This document shows, one piece after another, positions 12,701-23,600 of a stretch of DNA of 64,000 nucleotides (position 1 is the first letter of the stretch; each line of letters begins with the position of its first letter). The DNA is from Leuctra nigra (lineage: Eukaryota > Arthropoda > Insecta > Plecoptera > Leuctridae). A program made the position numbers and the translations under genes. The stretch covers positions 20,029,073 through 20,093,072 of the forward strand of contig OW203767.1 in assembly GCA_934045905.1 (NCBI GenBank), written 5' to 3'. The notes beneath the pieces are model-generated. The model had not been told where the DNA came from, searched no databases, and saw only the letters and a program-made list of their open reading frames with translations.

Positions 12701-13276
12701 ATCATTAATCATTCTAGGTAAACATGGAGATCACACCCAGAAACCTAGAATCTATTAACTACCTGGTATTACCTGTAGGTAGGTACAGCCATATTTTTTC
12801 AAAGTACCTAGGTACTACCTACCTATAGGTACCTACCTAGAGGCAACAGTTAATAGGAAGAGCACAAAATTGGCAAGTGATTACTGATTAGTGAAACTTT
12901 TTCCTTACCTAATATTATTTTTTAGTTTACTAGGTAAGACAGGGCTACGACCGGGCTAGTTGCTATGGTGACAATGTTACCTAACATAACTCTTATGGCT
13001 AAAACGTTTTAAAATTAAGGCTGCAGTTTCTCTCAGACCTCCATTTCTAATCATCCCAATCATCCTTTTCTCCTCCATTGCCTTCCGCATACCAACCAAC
13101 CCCAAGCTCCTCGGTCATCCATACTTCATTCTGTACTAAGGCCGATAAATCATGTAAATTATAATAGTAGATAGGTACTACATATATTTACCAGAGCTGC
13201 TAACTGTACTTGTGTGTCCTGGCATCCCCACTGAAGAAAATCCACTTCAGAAGACGAACTTGGGCCACATTTTCCG
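717..13276 (-). CDS. ATRX: ATRX/ADD-domain chromatin protein, partial (open at both ends)
   Basis: Exons read from splice sites, right to left: 13192-13276 (doubtful), 11902-12015, 10750-10871, 10032-10160, 6817-9779, 6537-6700, 4372-4760, 3454-3605, 717-761. From 11902 leftward every junction I checked keeps frame. The ADD domain (GATA-like finger plus PHD) spans three exons: CTSCGADMKCF, then KYCRWCGQGGEMFCCSSC and AFCKAC, then WDCFLCNVRPLWDL. The ADD domain of ATRX binds histone H3 tails with unmodified K4 and trimethylated K9 (family knowledge). A ~1,000-residue acidic Ser/Lys/Asp-rich linker follows, with a SUMO-interaction-like DLIVLDLTSDDD near 9,320. Later exons (SDSDAYDSPPP, LSLSDSSDEERR, SSDEDVTAIQLKK) continue the linker. 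The SNF2 helicase, if present, lies beyond the left edge. The 13192-13276 exon is open but its phase does not match the next exon, so an exon is missing or it is not real. The Met start is not seen. Confidence 0.85.
840..969. mobile_element. Palindromic MITE, family 1
   Basis: Inverted arms of about 50 bp flank a short centre: AACTTTTGGTTGATCAACTT on the left and its reverse complement on the right, with outer GGCCGATCACACTA versus TAGTGCGGATTGGC. A related copy lies at 57,972-58,520. There is no coding capacity. The class is uncertain; the 3-bp flanks resemble the PIF/Harbinger-like copies at 31.2 and 50.3 kb. Confidence 0.6.
1057..3046. mobile_element. Tigger/pogo-like non-autonomous DNA transposon (interrupted)
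   Basis: The left end CAGTGGAACCTCGTTAGT and the right end (reverse complement CAGTGGAACCTCCTTAGT) differ at one base and are flanked by TA on both sides. TA duplication and CAGTGGAACCTC ends are typical of the pogo/Tigger branch of Tc1/mariner. Multiple AACGTACTAA-type subrepeats fill both ends. No transposase is readable. A hAT-type element (1293-2570) sits inside, so this is the older insertion. Confidence 0.75.
1293..2570. mobile_element. hAT-type non-autonomous element nested in Tigger-like element
   Basis: The ends are TAGGGTTGGGCGAACC and GGTTCGCCCAACCCTA, flanked by a perfect 8-bp duplication TAATGTTT (1285-1292 and 2571-2578). Both ends carry many GGTTCG/CGAACC motifs. The interior holds open frames (for example 1642-2181 minus) with no recognisable transposase. 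The 8-bp duplication is the hAT hallmark. Confidence 0.85.
3131..3207. mobile_element. 77-bp minimal hAT-type MITE
   Basis: It runs from TAGAGGTCAGTAGGG to CCGAATCCGACCTCTA and is flanked by a perfect 8-bp duplication TATCAGAC (3123-3130 and 3208-3215). It contains three TACCCGGGTA-type motifs. It shares both ends with the 1.3-kb element at 4919-6249, so it is essentially two ends joined. Confidence 0.85.
5049..5688. mobile_element. hAT-type element with CCGATAC subterminal repeats, nested
   Basis: It begins TAGAGATGGGCCGATAC and ends GGTATCGGCCCATCTCTA, with a perfect 8-bp duplication GTTATTAG (5041-5048 and 5689-5696). About ten CCGATA/TATCGG motifs lie near the ends. The short open frame at 5533-5787 is made of this repeat and is not a gene. 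Confidence 0.85.
5738..5874. mobile_element. Palindromic MITE (GGGGCTGGATTC type)
   Basis: The ends GGGGCTGGATTCACAAAA and its near reverse complement TTTTTGTGGATCTGGCCCC enclose complementary TAATACGTATTA arms. The whole 137 bp can fold into a hairpin. Similar GGG..(T/G)GATTCT hairpins lie at 14,612, 25,971 and 26,111. Confidence 0.6.
6817..9779 (-). CDS. ATRX: Giant ATRX exon: end of ADD domain and acidic linker
   Basis: This single 2,963-nt exon codes for about 987 residues. It opens at acceptor ctag|GCTTGC with ACLKRNLSRTQF and the last Cys pair of the ADD PHD finger, and closes at donor CCCG|GTGAGT. After the first ~60 residues it is low-complexity: many DSSSEDD, SDDD and KKKK clusters suited to CK2 phosphorylation and nuclear import. 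A short internal duplication is visible at about 8,085-8,200, where DKSVISE and GENE are each repeated. The opposite strand carries long Ser/Phe/Leu-rich open frames that are shadows of this composition. A long acidic linker between ADD and helicase is typical of ATRX; the linker itself evolves fast, so only the ADD end gives identity. Confidence 0.85.
10355..10564. mobile_element. GTACACTC-type MITE, copy 1
   Basis: The inverted ends are GTACACTCGGCCAAACAAAA and its reverse complement. The interior shares GAGGTCACCTACTAGAGTGAG and GTTATTATCATTGA-like segments with copies at 11,400, 13,577 and 35,543. It lies in an ATRX intron. Confidence 0.6.
11400..11656. mobile_element. GTACACTC-type MITE, copy 2
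   Basis: It runs from AACACTCAACAAATC to TTTTGTTGGGTGTAC. The interior shares GAGCTCACCTACTA and CATCAGATGATG segments with the other copies. It lies in an ATRX intron. Confidence 0.55.
12059..12410. mobile_element. TTAA-flanked MITE (piggyBac-like target site)
   Basis: TTAA on both sides encloses AGGTGGGCTGTCATGGT and ACCGTGATAGCCCACCT, a 17-bp inverted repeat with one mismatch. TTAA duplication is the piggyBac signature, although these ends do not begin with the usual CCC. No transposase is seen. Confidence 0.6.
12454..12628. mobile_element. TA-flanked mariner-like MITE
   Basis: TA on each side encloses CAGTCGGGGCGCCGA and TCGGTGCCCCGACTG. The interior holds a GAGAAAGAC..GTCTTTCTC hairpin and the phrase GAACTCTCACCAGATGGAG. 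That phrase recurs at about 11,108 in a shorter relative (11,087-11,182). Confidence 0.6.
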
Positions 13277-13576
13277 CTGCAATAATGGAAAAGAATAAAA
13301 TAAAAAATAAAACTTTATGTCCAGTTTTTTAATGCTTTGTTAAAACAAGTTGGTAGGTATTTTAAGAATGTTTATTAAGGGATCATTCAAGTAGGTACCT
13401 ACCTAATGCCATTGGTCGTTGCCTTGGCTCAAATTAATAGTAGGTACCTAGGTACCTACCTTTTTTAATAATAAAAAATTATAGAAACACACAATTTATG
13501 TTCACCATCTAGGTACTTAGTAATTCCATAGACATTATTCTATGGTAATTCTCTACATGTTGGTAGTAGAGGTTAG

Positions 13577-13790
13577 GTACACTCGACAATTCATAAAACG
13601 GTATTTGAAATAAATGGATTGTCTGAAAAAAATGTGATGGCATCATCCGATGAATTCTATGCTTTCTCGTCATCTACCTCTAGTAGGTGAGCTCTGATTT
13701 CATTGATAATAACAAGGATTGATTGCCATGGAATCTGACAAGCAGCCAATCTGTTTCGTTCAAATACCGTTTTATGATTTGTTGGGTGTA
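13577..13790. mobile_element. GTACACTC-type MITE, copy 3
   Basis: The ends are GTACACTCGACAATTCAT and ATGATTTGTTGGGTGTAC. The interior contains CTAGTAGGTGAGCTCTGATT and GATAATAACAAGGATTGATT, shared with copy 4 at 35,543. Confidence 0.6.
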
Positions 13791-13799
13791 CCTACATTA

Positions 13800-14611
13800 C
13801 ATACTCCAGACTTTCTTCTATTTATGGTGTTACAGGACTACACCTCAACAACTTTGACGATGATTGTTACGTTCCATCCCAAGGACGCTGTAACGCTCAT
13901 CTAGATACTGATACTAAGTGGAGGGATATCGTAACTGACCCCCCCCCCCCCCCCCCCCCGCAGAATATCTGGCCTAACGGTGCCCAGACTTGTACGGTCA
14001 CCCATCCAAGTGCCAAGAGCTCTCAATGTTGCATAACGCGATTCAAGCGATACCACGTGACTAAAAATATAAATCACGTTATTGGCAAAACTACTGCACT
14101 CAAAGAGTCGAGAGGGTAATTTTCTCATTCAGAAGTGATTCTACAACTCACTGTATCTTTTTTGACACATTATTGTTGTACCATAAAATTTCGACTTATT
14201 TAATTTTGAAAATAAACATATAATTTACTATCGCCACGCCACAAGCACTACAGACTTCCACGAGTGCTCATTTGGTTCACAAAGAATGGGCGGGTGTCAT
14301 GACGGCCCCCAAATTTCAATAACTTCATTCCTACTTTGATTGTAGCTTCTACTCAATCAGTAATATTTTACTCTAAAATCCGGTACGTTGTATATTTTTT
14401 TGTAAAAATTGAAACAAAAAATTAAAAAAGGGGGCCGTCAGCCCATAACTAGATATCTAATGAATATTCTCTGCAAGTTTCGTGTCATTCAGATAAACGG
14501 TTTTGTCTATGAGTGGACTAGAGTAACGTGCATTTTACACATATGAAAACGTCCCGGATTTTTTTGTGGCGCCCAAAAACGACTAATGTCATTTGAAATC
14601 ATATGTTACCA
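13800..14611. other. Non-coding stretch with poly-C tract
   Basis: I see no gene. A pure C run lies at about 13,940-13,960. The rest is AT-rich without recognised motifs. It is probably intron or intergenic sequence upstream of the ATRX exons. Confidence 0.4.
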
Positions 14612-14766
14612 GGGGGCTTATTCTCGAAAAAGTTATCACGTCATAACTACCAAGTTATGATTCATAAGGAGGTTTGTCCTATCTCTCACCATGTTAATAT
14701 TATGACTTTTTTATGATTCAAAAGTCAAAACTTATGACGAGATAACTTTTTCGAGAATACGCCCCC
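14612..14766. mobile_element. Palindromic MITE (GGGGGCTTATTCTCG type)
   Basis: The left arm GGGGGCTTATTCTCGAAAAA pairs with the right arm TTTTTCGAGAATACGCCCCC, continuing through GTTATC/GATAAC and CATAACT/AGTTATG. The ~155 bp forms one hairpin with no coding capacity. Confidence 0.65.
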
Positions 14767-14943
14767 AGCTCCCTCTTACGAAATATGAAGAAAATTAATA
14801 TTGATTTTTTTCCGTCGATTGACCTTAAAAAAAACCGAAGTGATCTTATGAGAACTAAGTTATACAATAGGTACACCAGCCGTTGAGTTATATATCGTAA
14901 ACTAGGTAGTAGTATTAACTTTGTAAATTAAAACTTTGAGGTT

Positions 14944-15240
14944 GTAGGGTCAGTGTCCCAGTTCTCGTCCACGTCCCTAATCTCGACCACCATGAATACT
15001 CCATTAAATTTCTCAAGTGGACGAGATTTGGGTAAGTGGTTTTTTGCTCATTTAAACTGTCAAATAACTTTTCTGATCTCACCCTGCTAGCAATGACCAA
15101 TAATAAATGAATCTGCAAGGTCTAATTTATCATATGGAATGCAGCAAAGTTGTGACATTTCGCAAACAGTTGTTTTATAAATTAGTTTATGCTGAATTAC
15201 CTATGCTAAAGGGTGACGAGGACTGGGACACTGACCCTAC
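14944..15240. mobile_element. MITE with GTAGGGTCAGTGTCCC ends
   Basis: The inverted ends GTAGGGTCAGTGTCCCAGT and ACTGGGACACTGACCCTAC are perfect over about 19 bp. A TA duplication is possible if the outer TA pairs are counted as target. It abuts the LINE that follows. Confidence 0.65.
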
Positions 15241-15333
15241 CCACAGAGTCAAGATGGCTGCCGTATTGAGCAAGCAGTGAATAGTGTCTATGTAATATGT
15301 TAAAATACTAAAAGTAAAGTGATATTAAATAAA

Positions 15334-16866
15334 ATGCGTACACAAAAAGAAAAACGTGGTTGTGCTAAACATTCTGATAAAATTCAAGATGAGTCGGAAT
15401 CAGAAACAGTGAACCTTCAAAGTGAAAATGTTTCAAGTGTGGGGTTAGAAGAAGCACAGCAGGGGAAATCAATGGCGGCAGATGGGAGTCAAAGTACCCA
15501 ACAAGTAAATGAAGTGGAAAAGCAGATACTAGATAATGAGGTAACAAAATGTGGGAGGTGTTCAAGAGGGGATGATGTAGATTCGGATTATATTCTCTGT
15601 GAAGGAAAATGTGAATTATGGTTTCACAGAAAATGTGCGTTTCTATCGGAACAAGAATTCAAAATTCTGAAAAAAATTACCAATGTGCTATGGTTTTGTC
15701 GACAATGTTTCGGTAAGAAAACAGGAAAAGTTTCTACAGGGTCGCAAATGCAACAAGAAATTCTTAATATAAATGCAAAGATCGACAAATTGACCGAGAC
15801 TATTGCGAAGTGTAGTAATGGTGCAGGTCGAATGGAGGAAAACACTGTGGTAAATGTTTCTAACCTCAATCATGTTTACCAGTCGAATCCACATGCAAGC
15901 TACAGTGAAGTATTTAAATCAAAAGATAAAGTGAAGAAAGATAGCGAAAAGATGTTGATTATCAAAGGAAAAGCGGGCAAAGAAACGAATGAAACTATCA
16001 GAAGACTAAAATCAACGGTCTCGCCAGCCAATCTCAAAATAGGAATAACTCAAGTGAAAACAACGGGAAGAGGGGAGCTAATGATTGGTTGCGACACTAA
16101 TGAAGAGGTGGAGAAGTTGATGGATGAAGCAAAGAAGAAGATGGGGGATGATTTTGTTATTCGAAGACATAAACGGAAAGAAATTACAAGAGTCATGGTG
16201 ATTGGAGTGCCACAGGATGAATTGGACGAATGGGAGATGGAAGAAAAAATTGAAGAGCAAAATGGTCTAGTAGGACAAGTGAAAATAGTGTATAAAAGGC
16301 AGAACTATCATGGCAATAGTGTAAACTTAGTAATTGACATGAATAGTAATGAAGTGAACAATATTATGAAAGAAGGAATTAAAGTAGGTTGGAAGAAATG
16401 CAAGGTAGTGGAGGCAGTGTATGTAATGAGGTGCTATAAGTGTGCCGGTTATGGACATAAGAGTGGAAATTGCAGGAACGATCTGGCATGCAGCTACTGT
16501 TCAGGTAGGCATACGTATAGTGAGTGCAAGGCTACTGATGGTGAATCTGAATGTGTAAACTGTCGTAAATCAAACATGAAATTTGGCAGTAATTTCAACA
16601 CGAGGCATGACTCGTATAGTAAGGAATGCCCAAGCTACAAAAGGGCAAGGGAAAGGGTTGTATATAAATTGGACATTGGATATGAGTACAAGAACGAAGA
16701 CCAGGAAGGAAGCTTACAGTTGAGCTTTAACAGTGCAAATAACATTGAAGAAAGAGCAACTGATGATGTGAGAACCGAAGAAGTCGTGAGAAATGAAGAA
16801 AATACACCGAAGAACACGGAAGAAGAAAAACGGGTGGGAAGGATAGAGAATGTATGTAAGAAATAG
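15334..16866 (+). CDS. LINE ORF1: PHD-like finger and zinc-knuckle protein
   Basis: It codes for 510 residues from the first ATG (AAAATGCG); an upstream GTG in the same frame is less likely. A PHD-like C4HC3 finger lies near residues 70-125 (CGRCSRGDD, CEGKCELWFHRKC, WFCRQC). A coiled-coil-like stretch follows (EILNINAKIDKLTETI). Near residues 365-430 are nucleic-acid-binding zinc knuckles, including CYKCAGYGHKSGNC and CSYCSGRHTYSEC. ORF1 proteins of this kind bind element RNA and form the retrotransposition particle. PHD fingers in ORF1 are known in CR1-type elements. No internal stop is present, so this part may be recent or still functional. Confidence 0.8.
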   Translation: MRTQKEKRGCAKHSDKIQDESESETVNLQSENVSSVGLEEAQQGKSMAADGSQSTQQVNEVEKQILDNEVTKCGRCSRGDDVDSDYILCEGKCELWFHRKCAFLSEQEFKILKKITNVLWFCRQCFGKKTGKVSTGSQMQQEILNINAKIDKLTETIAKCSNGAGRMEENTVVNVSNLNHVYQSNPHASYSEVFKSKDKVKKDSEKMLIIKGKAGKETNETIRRLKSTVSPANLKIGITQVKTTGRGELMIGCDTNEEVEKLMDEAKKKMGDDFVIRRHKRKEITRVMVIGVPQDELDEWEMEEKIEEQNGLVGQVKIVYKRQNYHGNSVNLVIDMNSNEVNNIMKEGIKVGWKKCKVVEAVYVMRCYKCAGYGHKSGNCRNDLACSYCSGRHTYSECKATDGESECVNCRKSNMKFGSNFNTRHDSYSKECPSYKRARERVVYKLDIGYEYKNEDQEGSLQLSFNSANNIEERATDDVRTEEVVRNEENTPKNTEEEKRVGRIENVCKK

Positions 16867-19798
16867 CAACTAAATATAGTAAATAGGGATATTATTCTAC
16901 ATATTAACGCACAAAGTCTAATTAGAAATTATAATGAAATAAGGGAAATGATTAGAATAAAAAATCCAATTGTACTAGGGGTAACTGAAACACATGTAAA
17001 TGACAAAATTTATGATAAGGAAATAGAGATACAGGGCTATAAAACAGTGAGATGTAATTCACACTCCAGAAATACTGGTGGGGTGGTTACGTAGGTATGT
17101 TAAAGATGGGAACGAATTTGAGGAATTTCTAAATGTTAATGATAAATGTACAAAGCTTTGGTTTATAGGACTTAAAATGAAATTGTTAGGCAATAACGTA
17201 AAGATATTACCTAATAGGTTATATTTCCCCAAACTGTGTAAAGAAAAAAAGCCTAATTTTTCTAGAGGAGATCCTAGAAAAAGAAGCCAGGGGAAGAAGT
17301 ACAACAATTCTAGTTGGGGATTTAAATTTCAACTGGTTTAGTTGTAATAGCTATGTAAATAAGTTGAAAAATATTATTAGAATAAATGGATTCAAACAAT
17401 TAATTGATAAACCAACAAGAGTAACATGTAAGTCATCAACATTAATTGATGTGGTAATCACAAATGACATGGTGAACGTGGAAGGAAGAGTACTTGAAGG
17501 ATTTGGTATTACTGATCATGAAGTATTAACCATAAACATTAAAGAAAAGGGAAACAGAGAGGATTACAGTAGGATTGAGGGTAAGGTAAAGTGTAAGAAA
17601 GTAGTTGATGACTGGAAGAGCTATGATAAGGATGTGCTAAAAATGGAACTAGTCGAATGTGGCTGGAGTACTGACTTAGAAGATATAAACAAAATGTACA
17701 ATATAATTAGAAGCAATGTTAATGAGTGTAAATCTAAAGCACTAAAGAAAAAAACGGTAAATATAGTGGAAATGTCAGGGAGAGGGGTGAAATGGTTTAA
17801 TGAGGAGATCAGGACTAGTATCAAAAACAGAAATTATTGGTACAAGAGATCCAAAGTGACGGGCTGTACTGAGGACTGGGATCAATATAAGATGAGTAGA
17901 AATCAGGTGACTAAGAAACTGAGAAATGCCGAAAGGGAATATTATGAGAATAAGATTGACAAAGTTAAATCCGACAGTGTTAAGTTATGGGGGACATTAA
18001 AAGGCATTATTTCTACAGAAGATAAAGATCCTAAACGGAGTGAAATAGTATTTGATGACAGAATTATAAGTGAGGACAAGTTGATAGCAAATGAGTTCAA
18101 TAAATATTTTATCAATAGCATTAGGGAAATAATCGCAACTATTACGACAATAGAAGAAGGAAGTGTAAATGAAAGGTATTTAAGAAGAAAGGGTCTAGTA
18201 AATATTGAAGAATATGAAAGAACAGATCATGTGGATACCAGAATGATTGAGTTCAGAGAAGTATCTATTAGGGAACTTGATGAGATAATTAGAAACCTTA
18301 AAAATAAGAAAGGTGATGAAGAGGATATACCTCAAAAGATTCTTGTGGATGCGTATAAGATAATTAAGTATATTTTATTAGATTTTATCAATATTTCACT
18401 CATGACGGGTACATTTCCGGAAGATCTGAAGGAAGCTTTAATAATCCCAATACCCAAGATTAAAGGAACTAATAAGTTGATTGAATTCAGACCTATTAAT
18501 ATGTTAAAAATTATTGATAAAATTCTAGAGAAAGTAGTTCATAGCCAAATATATGAGTACCTTGAAAAGAATAAGTTATTATTTACTAATCAATCGGGTT
18601 TCAGAAGGAATTACTCTTGTGAGACCGCGATACAAAACATACTGATAAAATGGTCAAAAGACAAAGAAGAAAAGATGAATACTATGGCTATTTTTCTGGA
18701 TTTAAGAAGAGCTTTTGAAACAATTAATAGAAATAGATTACTAGATAAGTTAAAGTTTTGTTTTGGAATAGAGGGGAAAGTAAGAAATTGGATTGAGCAA
18801 TATCTTAGTGGTAGGACGCAAAGGGTAAGATTTGGGGAGGTAATTTCGGATAGGTTAAAGTGTGATGTAGGGGTGCCTCAAGGATCCACTCTAGGCCCGC
18901 TATTATTTATACTATATGTAAACGATGTTGCAAAGTGTATGGAGAAATGTTTTATTAATCTATATGCCGATGACATGGTGGTGTCATATAGTGGTGTGAA
19001 TTTACAGGATGTACGTCAGGTGCTAAATGAAGAAGTCAGTAGGCTTAATGACTGGTTAAGAGTAAATGAGTTAAAATTAAACGAGGATAAGACTAAAATG
19101 ATGTTGATAACGGGTGCAAATAATGATGATGTTAGAGTAGTAGATAGTTTAAAGCTGAATGATTGTCAAATAGAATTTGTAAGTGAATTTAAGTATTTAG
19201 GAGTAATTATAGACAATAAACTTAATTTTAAGTCATATTTGAAATTTTTGAAGAAAAAAATGGGTAAAAAGATTGGGTATCTAAAGAGAGTTGGAGGTAA
19301 ATTGTCACAGTGGACCAAGGTGATGATTTACAACACAATCATCAAGCCTCATTTTGAATATTGCAGTACCTACAGTTATTATGGGAATGGGTAATGAAGA
19401 GATGAAAGCATTTCAAACCATGCAGAACAAGGTTATGAGATATATTTTACAAGAGGTGTGGTGCACCAGTCAACTAGATTTGTTAAGGAAGTTGGAATGG
19501 ATTAATGTTAAGGAAACCCTAGATGTAGCTTCATTTACTTTTATTCATAAGATCAAATTAGGATTAATGCCCTGCTATCTCGATCAAATTATTAAACAAA
19601 GGAATGATGGAGGGCACAATTACAATACAAGAAAGAAAACGGACTTATGTTAATCAATGCAAATCAAATTTAGTATGTAACAGTGTAGCATATGCTGGAG
19701 TAAGGGAATACAATAAACTGCCGGAGGAGTTGAAGGAATGCAAAGATTGGAGAGAATTTAAGTTAAGGGTAACATTATTTGTAATAGAATTAAGATGA
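16867..19798 (+). pseudogene. LINE ORF2 (endonuclease/reverse transcriptase), frameshifted
   Basis: The endonuclease start is readable (ILHINAQSLIRNYNE, LGVTETHVND) but hits a stop near 17,093. The frame changes again before ILVGDLNFNW at about 17,315-17,340. The reverse transcriptase is open from about 17,364 to 19,394: IIPIPK, FLDLRRAFETI, GVPQGSTLGPLLF and the catalytic LYADDM are all present. A further frameshift near 19,390 and another near 19,650 split the C-terminus (YLDQIIKQRNDGGHNYNTR, then GVREYNKLPEELK). At least four frame breaks make this copy non-autonomous. Confidence 0.8.
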
Positions 19799-20342
19799 TG
19801 TAAAATACTGACACCTATGTAATGTAATATAATATAATGTATTGTTCTGTAATAGCTGCCAAGCTAAATAAAGATTTTCAAACAAACAAACAACAGAGGT
19901 TACCTTATTTACACTATAGTTAGTAGGTAGAAGTATAAGTTAGTCTAGTGAGCTTGAAATGTACGTTACTCCTTGATTTGTTAATTATGTTGTGAAAAAA
20001 TATCAGTGACTGCACACATCCCATTACATCAACGACTACCTATTTAACTGAAAATATTCGGATTCAGCTAGGTTAGGAATACCTACTAATAGATAGGTTA
20101 GTTTGTCCCTACCTTGGCTAGCATACCTACACCTAGGCATGGAGGTGTAAGCTGACCTAATAATCCTAGGACCTAGGTACAACCTAGGCAGGCCCAAAAA
20201 AGAGGAATGATTCTCCAGATTGATAATTTTTATACAAAATTCCTTCAACACGCAGGACCTTAACCTTGCTTTTTTGGAACATTTCTACGTAGGTAGGTTC
20301 CTTTAACACACAAAATCAATTCTCTGCATCTTGAGTAGAGGT

Positions 20343-20541
20343 TGTGATGTTGGCTAGAACTGATGATCTAGAAGGCAGTGCCAACAGGAAGTGAACATAG
20401 TCTCTAGTGTGACTAGAGTGGTTACATTGTTAGTTGCTGGCTGTTTTAGAATAAAGAAGACTACCACATTATATTCTTATAATTATCTGTTTCAATTAAA
20501 TAACTTATGTAGTTTATTAAGTATTGATTGATAACAACACA
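20343..20541 (+). repeat. 5' LTR of Gypsy-type element
   Basis: This 199-bp LTR is bounded by TG and CA. It contains AATAAAG at about 20,450, which can serve as the poly-A signal. It looks identical to the 3' copy. Confidence 0.95.
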
Positions 20542-20619
20542 TGGTGGCGGCGCGTGAGTAAGAAAACCAGTAAATTTACGCAGTATTACGTTATTTTCGG
20601 TATAAGAAAAGCAAGAAAA

Positions 20620-23600
20620 ATGGTGCTCGGAGATGAGGCCAATGTTCATGTTCAACAACAGCCATTACCTCAAGCCGATTCTACTACTCAATTACAACCA
20701 CCTCCAAAATTCGACTTCACCGATCCACAAACATGGACCAGGTGGATTCGGAGATACGAGCGTTTCCGTATTTCAAGTTGTCTGGACAAAGCAAGTAAGT
20801 CAAGACAGGTCCATCATCTCATTTACTGTATGGGAGATGAAGCGGAGGATATCTTACTTTCTATGGAGCTCACTGCCCTAGAAGAAGATGATTATGAATT
20901 GGTTGTAGAAAAGTTTAATTCTCACTTTGTCAAAAGGAGAAATGTGATATTTGAAAGAGCCAAATTCCATCAGAGGAAGCAAGAAGAGGGGGAATCAGCG
21001 GCTGAGTTTATAACATCATTGTATACATTAGTAAAACATTGTGCGTATGGAGCACTACAGGAAGAACTTATCAGAGATAGGTTAGTGGTAGGTCTTAGAG
21101 ACACCAAGTTATCCGAAACTTTGCAAATGGATGCAGAGCTAACTTTGAAGAAGGCCATCGATAAGGTCCGAGTACATGAAGACATTCGAGGTCAGCAGAA
21201 GATCCTGAGGGGGTTAGAAAGCAATGATGCGAATGTTGATATGGTTAAATCAAATAAACCTAAGTTTCAGCATTCAGGTGCCCGTTCTCACCAGCAACAG
21301 GAACATTTCAAGCCGTCGAGCAGCTACAGTGGTCAGAATAAATCTGCAGACCGCTGTACCAGATGTGGACGCACACCATCTCACCCGATACGAGATTGTC
21401 CAGCGAGGGAGGTGAAGTGCAGAAGCTGTAACATCATGGGCCACTTCGAGAAACACTGCCGCAGTAAGAAGAAGCAGTCAACGGTACACGAAGTGCGAAC
21501 CGGAGGCCAGCAACCCGAAGTATATCTAGGTACGATAGACGGGGACACCACCGACGACCCATGGTTCGTGACACTACTAGTAAATGGTAAGCGAACACAA
21601 TTCAAAATTGACACAGGTGCCGATGTAACTGTACTCTCGGAAGAGGAATACAAATCCAGGTTTTCCAAGCATAAGCTTAGTCCAACGACGAAGACACTTC
21701 TGGGACCAGGACGAGCAACCTTAGATGTCAAAGGTCAGTTTAAAGCAACATTTCAAGTAAAACAAAACAAGTCTGTTCAAGACATCTTTGTGGTCAGCAA
21801 CCTAAGCAGTGCACTACTGGGCCGACCAGCAATCAGAAGTTTAAACCTAGTTCAGCAGATCCACGCGGTAAAGCAGATTGATCCACTGAGCCAAGGAGAC
21901 GTCAAGAAAGAATACCCATCTCTGTTCACGGGATTGGGTGAATTGAAAGGCGAGTACAAGATACGGCTCCAAGCTGGAGCAGAACCATTCGCCATCGCCG
22001 TTCCACGTCGAGTAGCAATACCACTCTTGCCAAAGGTAAAAGAGGAACTTGAGAAGATGGAGAAAGCAGGTGTTATCTCCAAGGTCGACGAGCCAACAGA
22101 TTGGTGCGCAGGAATGGTGGTAGTGCCGAAGAAAAATGGAAACGTAAGAATATGTGTAGATCTTACACACCTGAATAGAAGTGTCCAGCGGGAGCGTCAT
22201 ATTATGCCTGCTATGGAAGAAACCTTGGGACACCTAGGTAGAGCAACTGTGTTCAGCAAATTAGACGCGAATTCGGGATTCTGGCAGATCAAGCTTTCCG
22301 AAGAGTCACGTAAGCTCACAACCTTTATTACTCCCTATGGTAGGTATTGGTTCAACAGGGTTCCATTCGGGATAACTTCGGCACCAGAAGTGTATCAAAG
22401 GAAAATGTCGGAACTACTCGAAGGACTACCCGGAGTAGTATGTCACATGGACGATGTTCTTATCTTTGGGGAAACAAGGAAAGAACACGATCAACGACTG
22501 TCAGCAGTGCTTACAGCAATCAGTAATGCAGGTGTCACACTGAATGAAGCAAAATGTGAATTTGGTGTCAGCACAGTCAAGTTTCTGGGTTACATTCTAG
22601 GAGAGTCTGGAGTGAAAGTTGATCCCAGCAAGACATCAGCAATAAATCTCATGAAAAGTCCGAAAGATGTTTCAGGCGTAAGAAGACTTCTGGGGATGAC
22701 TAACCAACTAATGAAGTTCGTTCCTAATCTGGCAGTAATGACAAAACCAATTCGCGAACTCTTGTCAGGAGACAACTTTCAGTGGGGAGCGCCTCAAGAA
22801 GAAGCTTTTACAAAAATCAAGGAGAAGTTGACGACGACCCCGACGTTAATGTTCTACGACGTCAATAGGGAGATCCGTTTAACGACAGACGCATCATCGT
22901 TTGGTTTGGGATGTGTTCTGGAACAGCTGGACGAGTCCAATGTTTGGCGGCCAGTAGCGTACGCATCCAGATCACTCACCGACACTGAAACCAGGTATGC
23001 CCAGATCGAGAAGGAAGCTTTGGGAATTGTATGGGCATGTGACAGGTTCCAGAATTTCCTCATAGGTAAACAGTTCCATGTACATACTGATCATTTACCT
23101 CTTGTTCCCATAATGCTAAAGAAGTCTCTGAGCGATCTGTCACCAAGAATTCTGAGAATGAGAATGAAATTGATGAGATTTGCATTTACTATCTCGCATG
23201 TTCCAGGTAAAGATCTACATACGGCAGACACTCTGTCCAGAGAGCCGGTAGAAATTGCTTCTGCTCAATGTTGTGAGTTTGAAGCAGAGATAAACGAATG
23301 TGTTGACCAGGTCATAGGAGAGCTTCCAGCAACGGATGCACGTCTCGACGAGATAAGGAAAGCCCAGCAAGAGGATCGTACATCTCAACAAGTCAAAAGA
23401 TACATTGCTGACGGGTGGCCATCGAAGCGAGACCTAGCAGCCAATGCCGCTCCATTCTTTCAAGAAAGAGGTAACCTGACTGTCCAGCAGGGACTTCTGA
23501 TGAAAGACCAACGACTGTACATACCAGGAAGTATGCAGAAGGAAATTCTACATAGAATCCATGAAGGTCACTTAGGGATTAATAAATGTAGAGAGAGAGC

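Larger units (their letters stand above)
15249..19892 (+). mobile_element. CR1/Jockey-like non-LTR retrotransposon, defective
   Basis: It is a two-ORF LINE. ORF1 is intact and ORF2 (endonuclease plus reverse transcriptase) is broken by frameshifts. The 3' end has AATAAA followed by a CAAA-repeat tail (19,865-19,892) rather than poly-A. The 5' boundary is inferred: ACAGAG occurs at 15,243-15,248 and just after the tail at 19,893-19,898, a possible target duplication. The plus strand is strongly purine/A-rich, unlike the flanks. Confidence 0.8.

Noticed and set aside
13937..13960. Poly-C tract as a regulatory or structural element
   Set aside because: Runs like this also occur at 287-300 and 43,087-43,110. 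Length is unreliable in sequencing and nothing else supports function.
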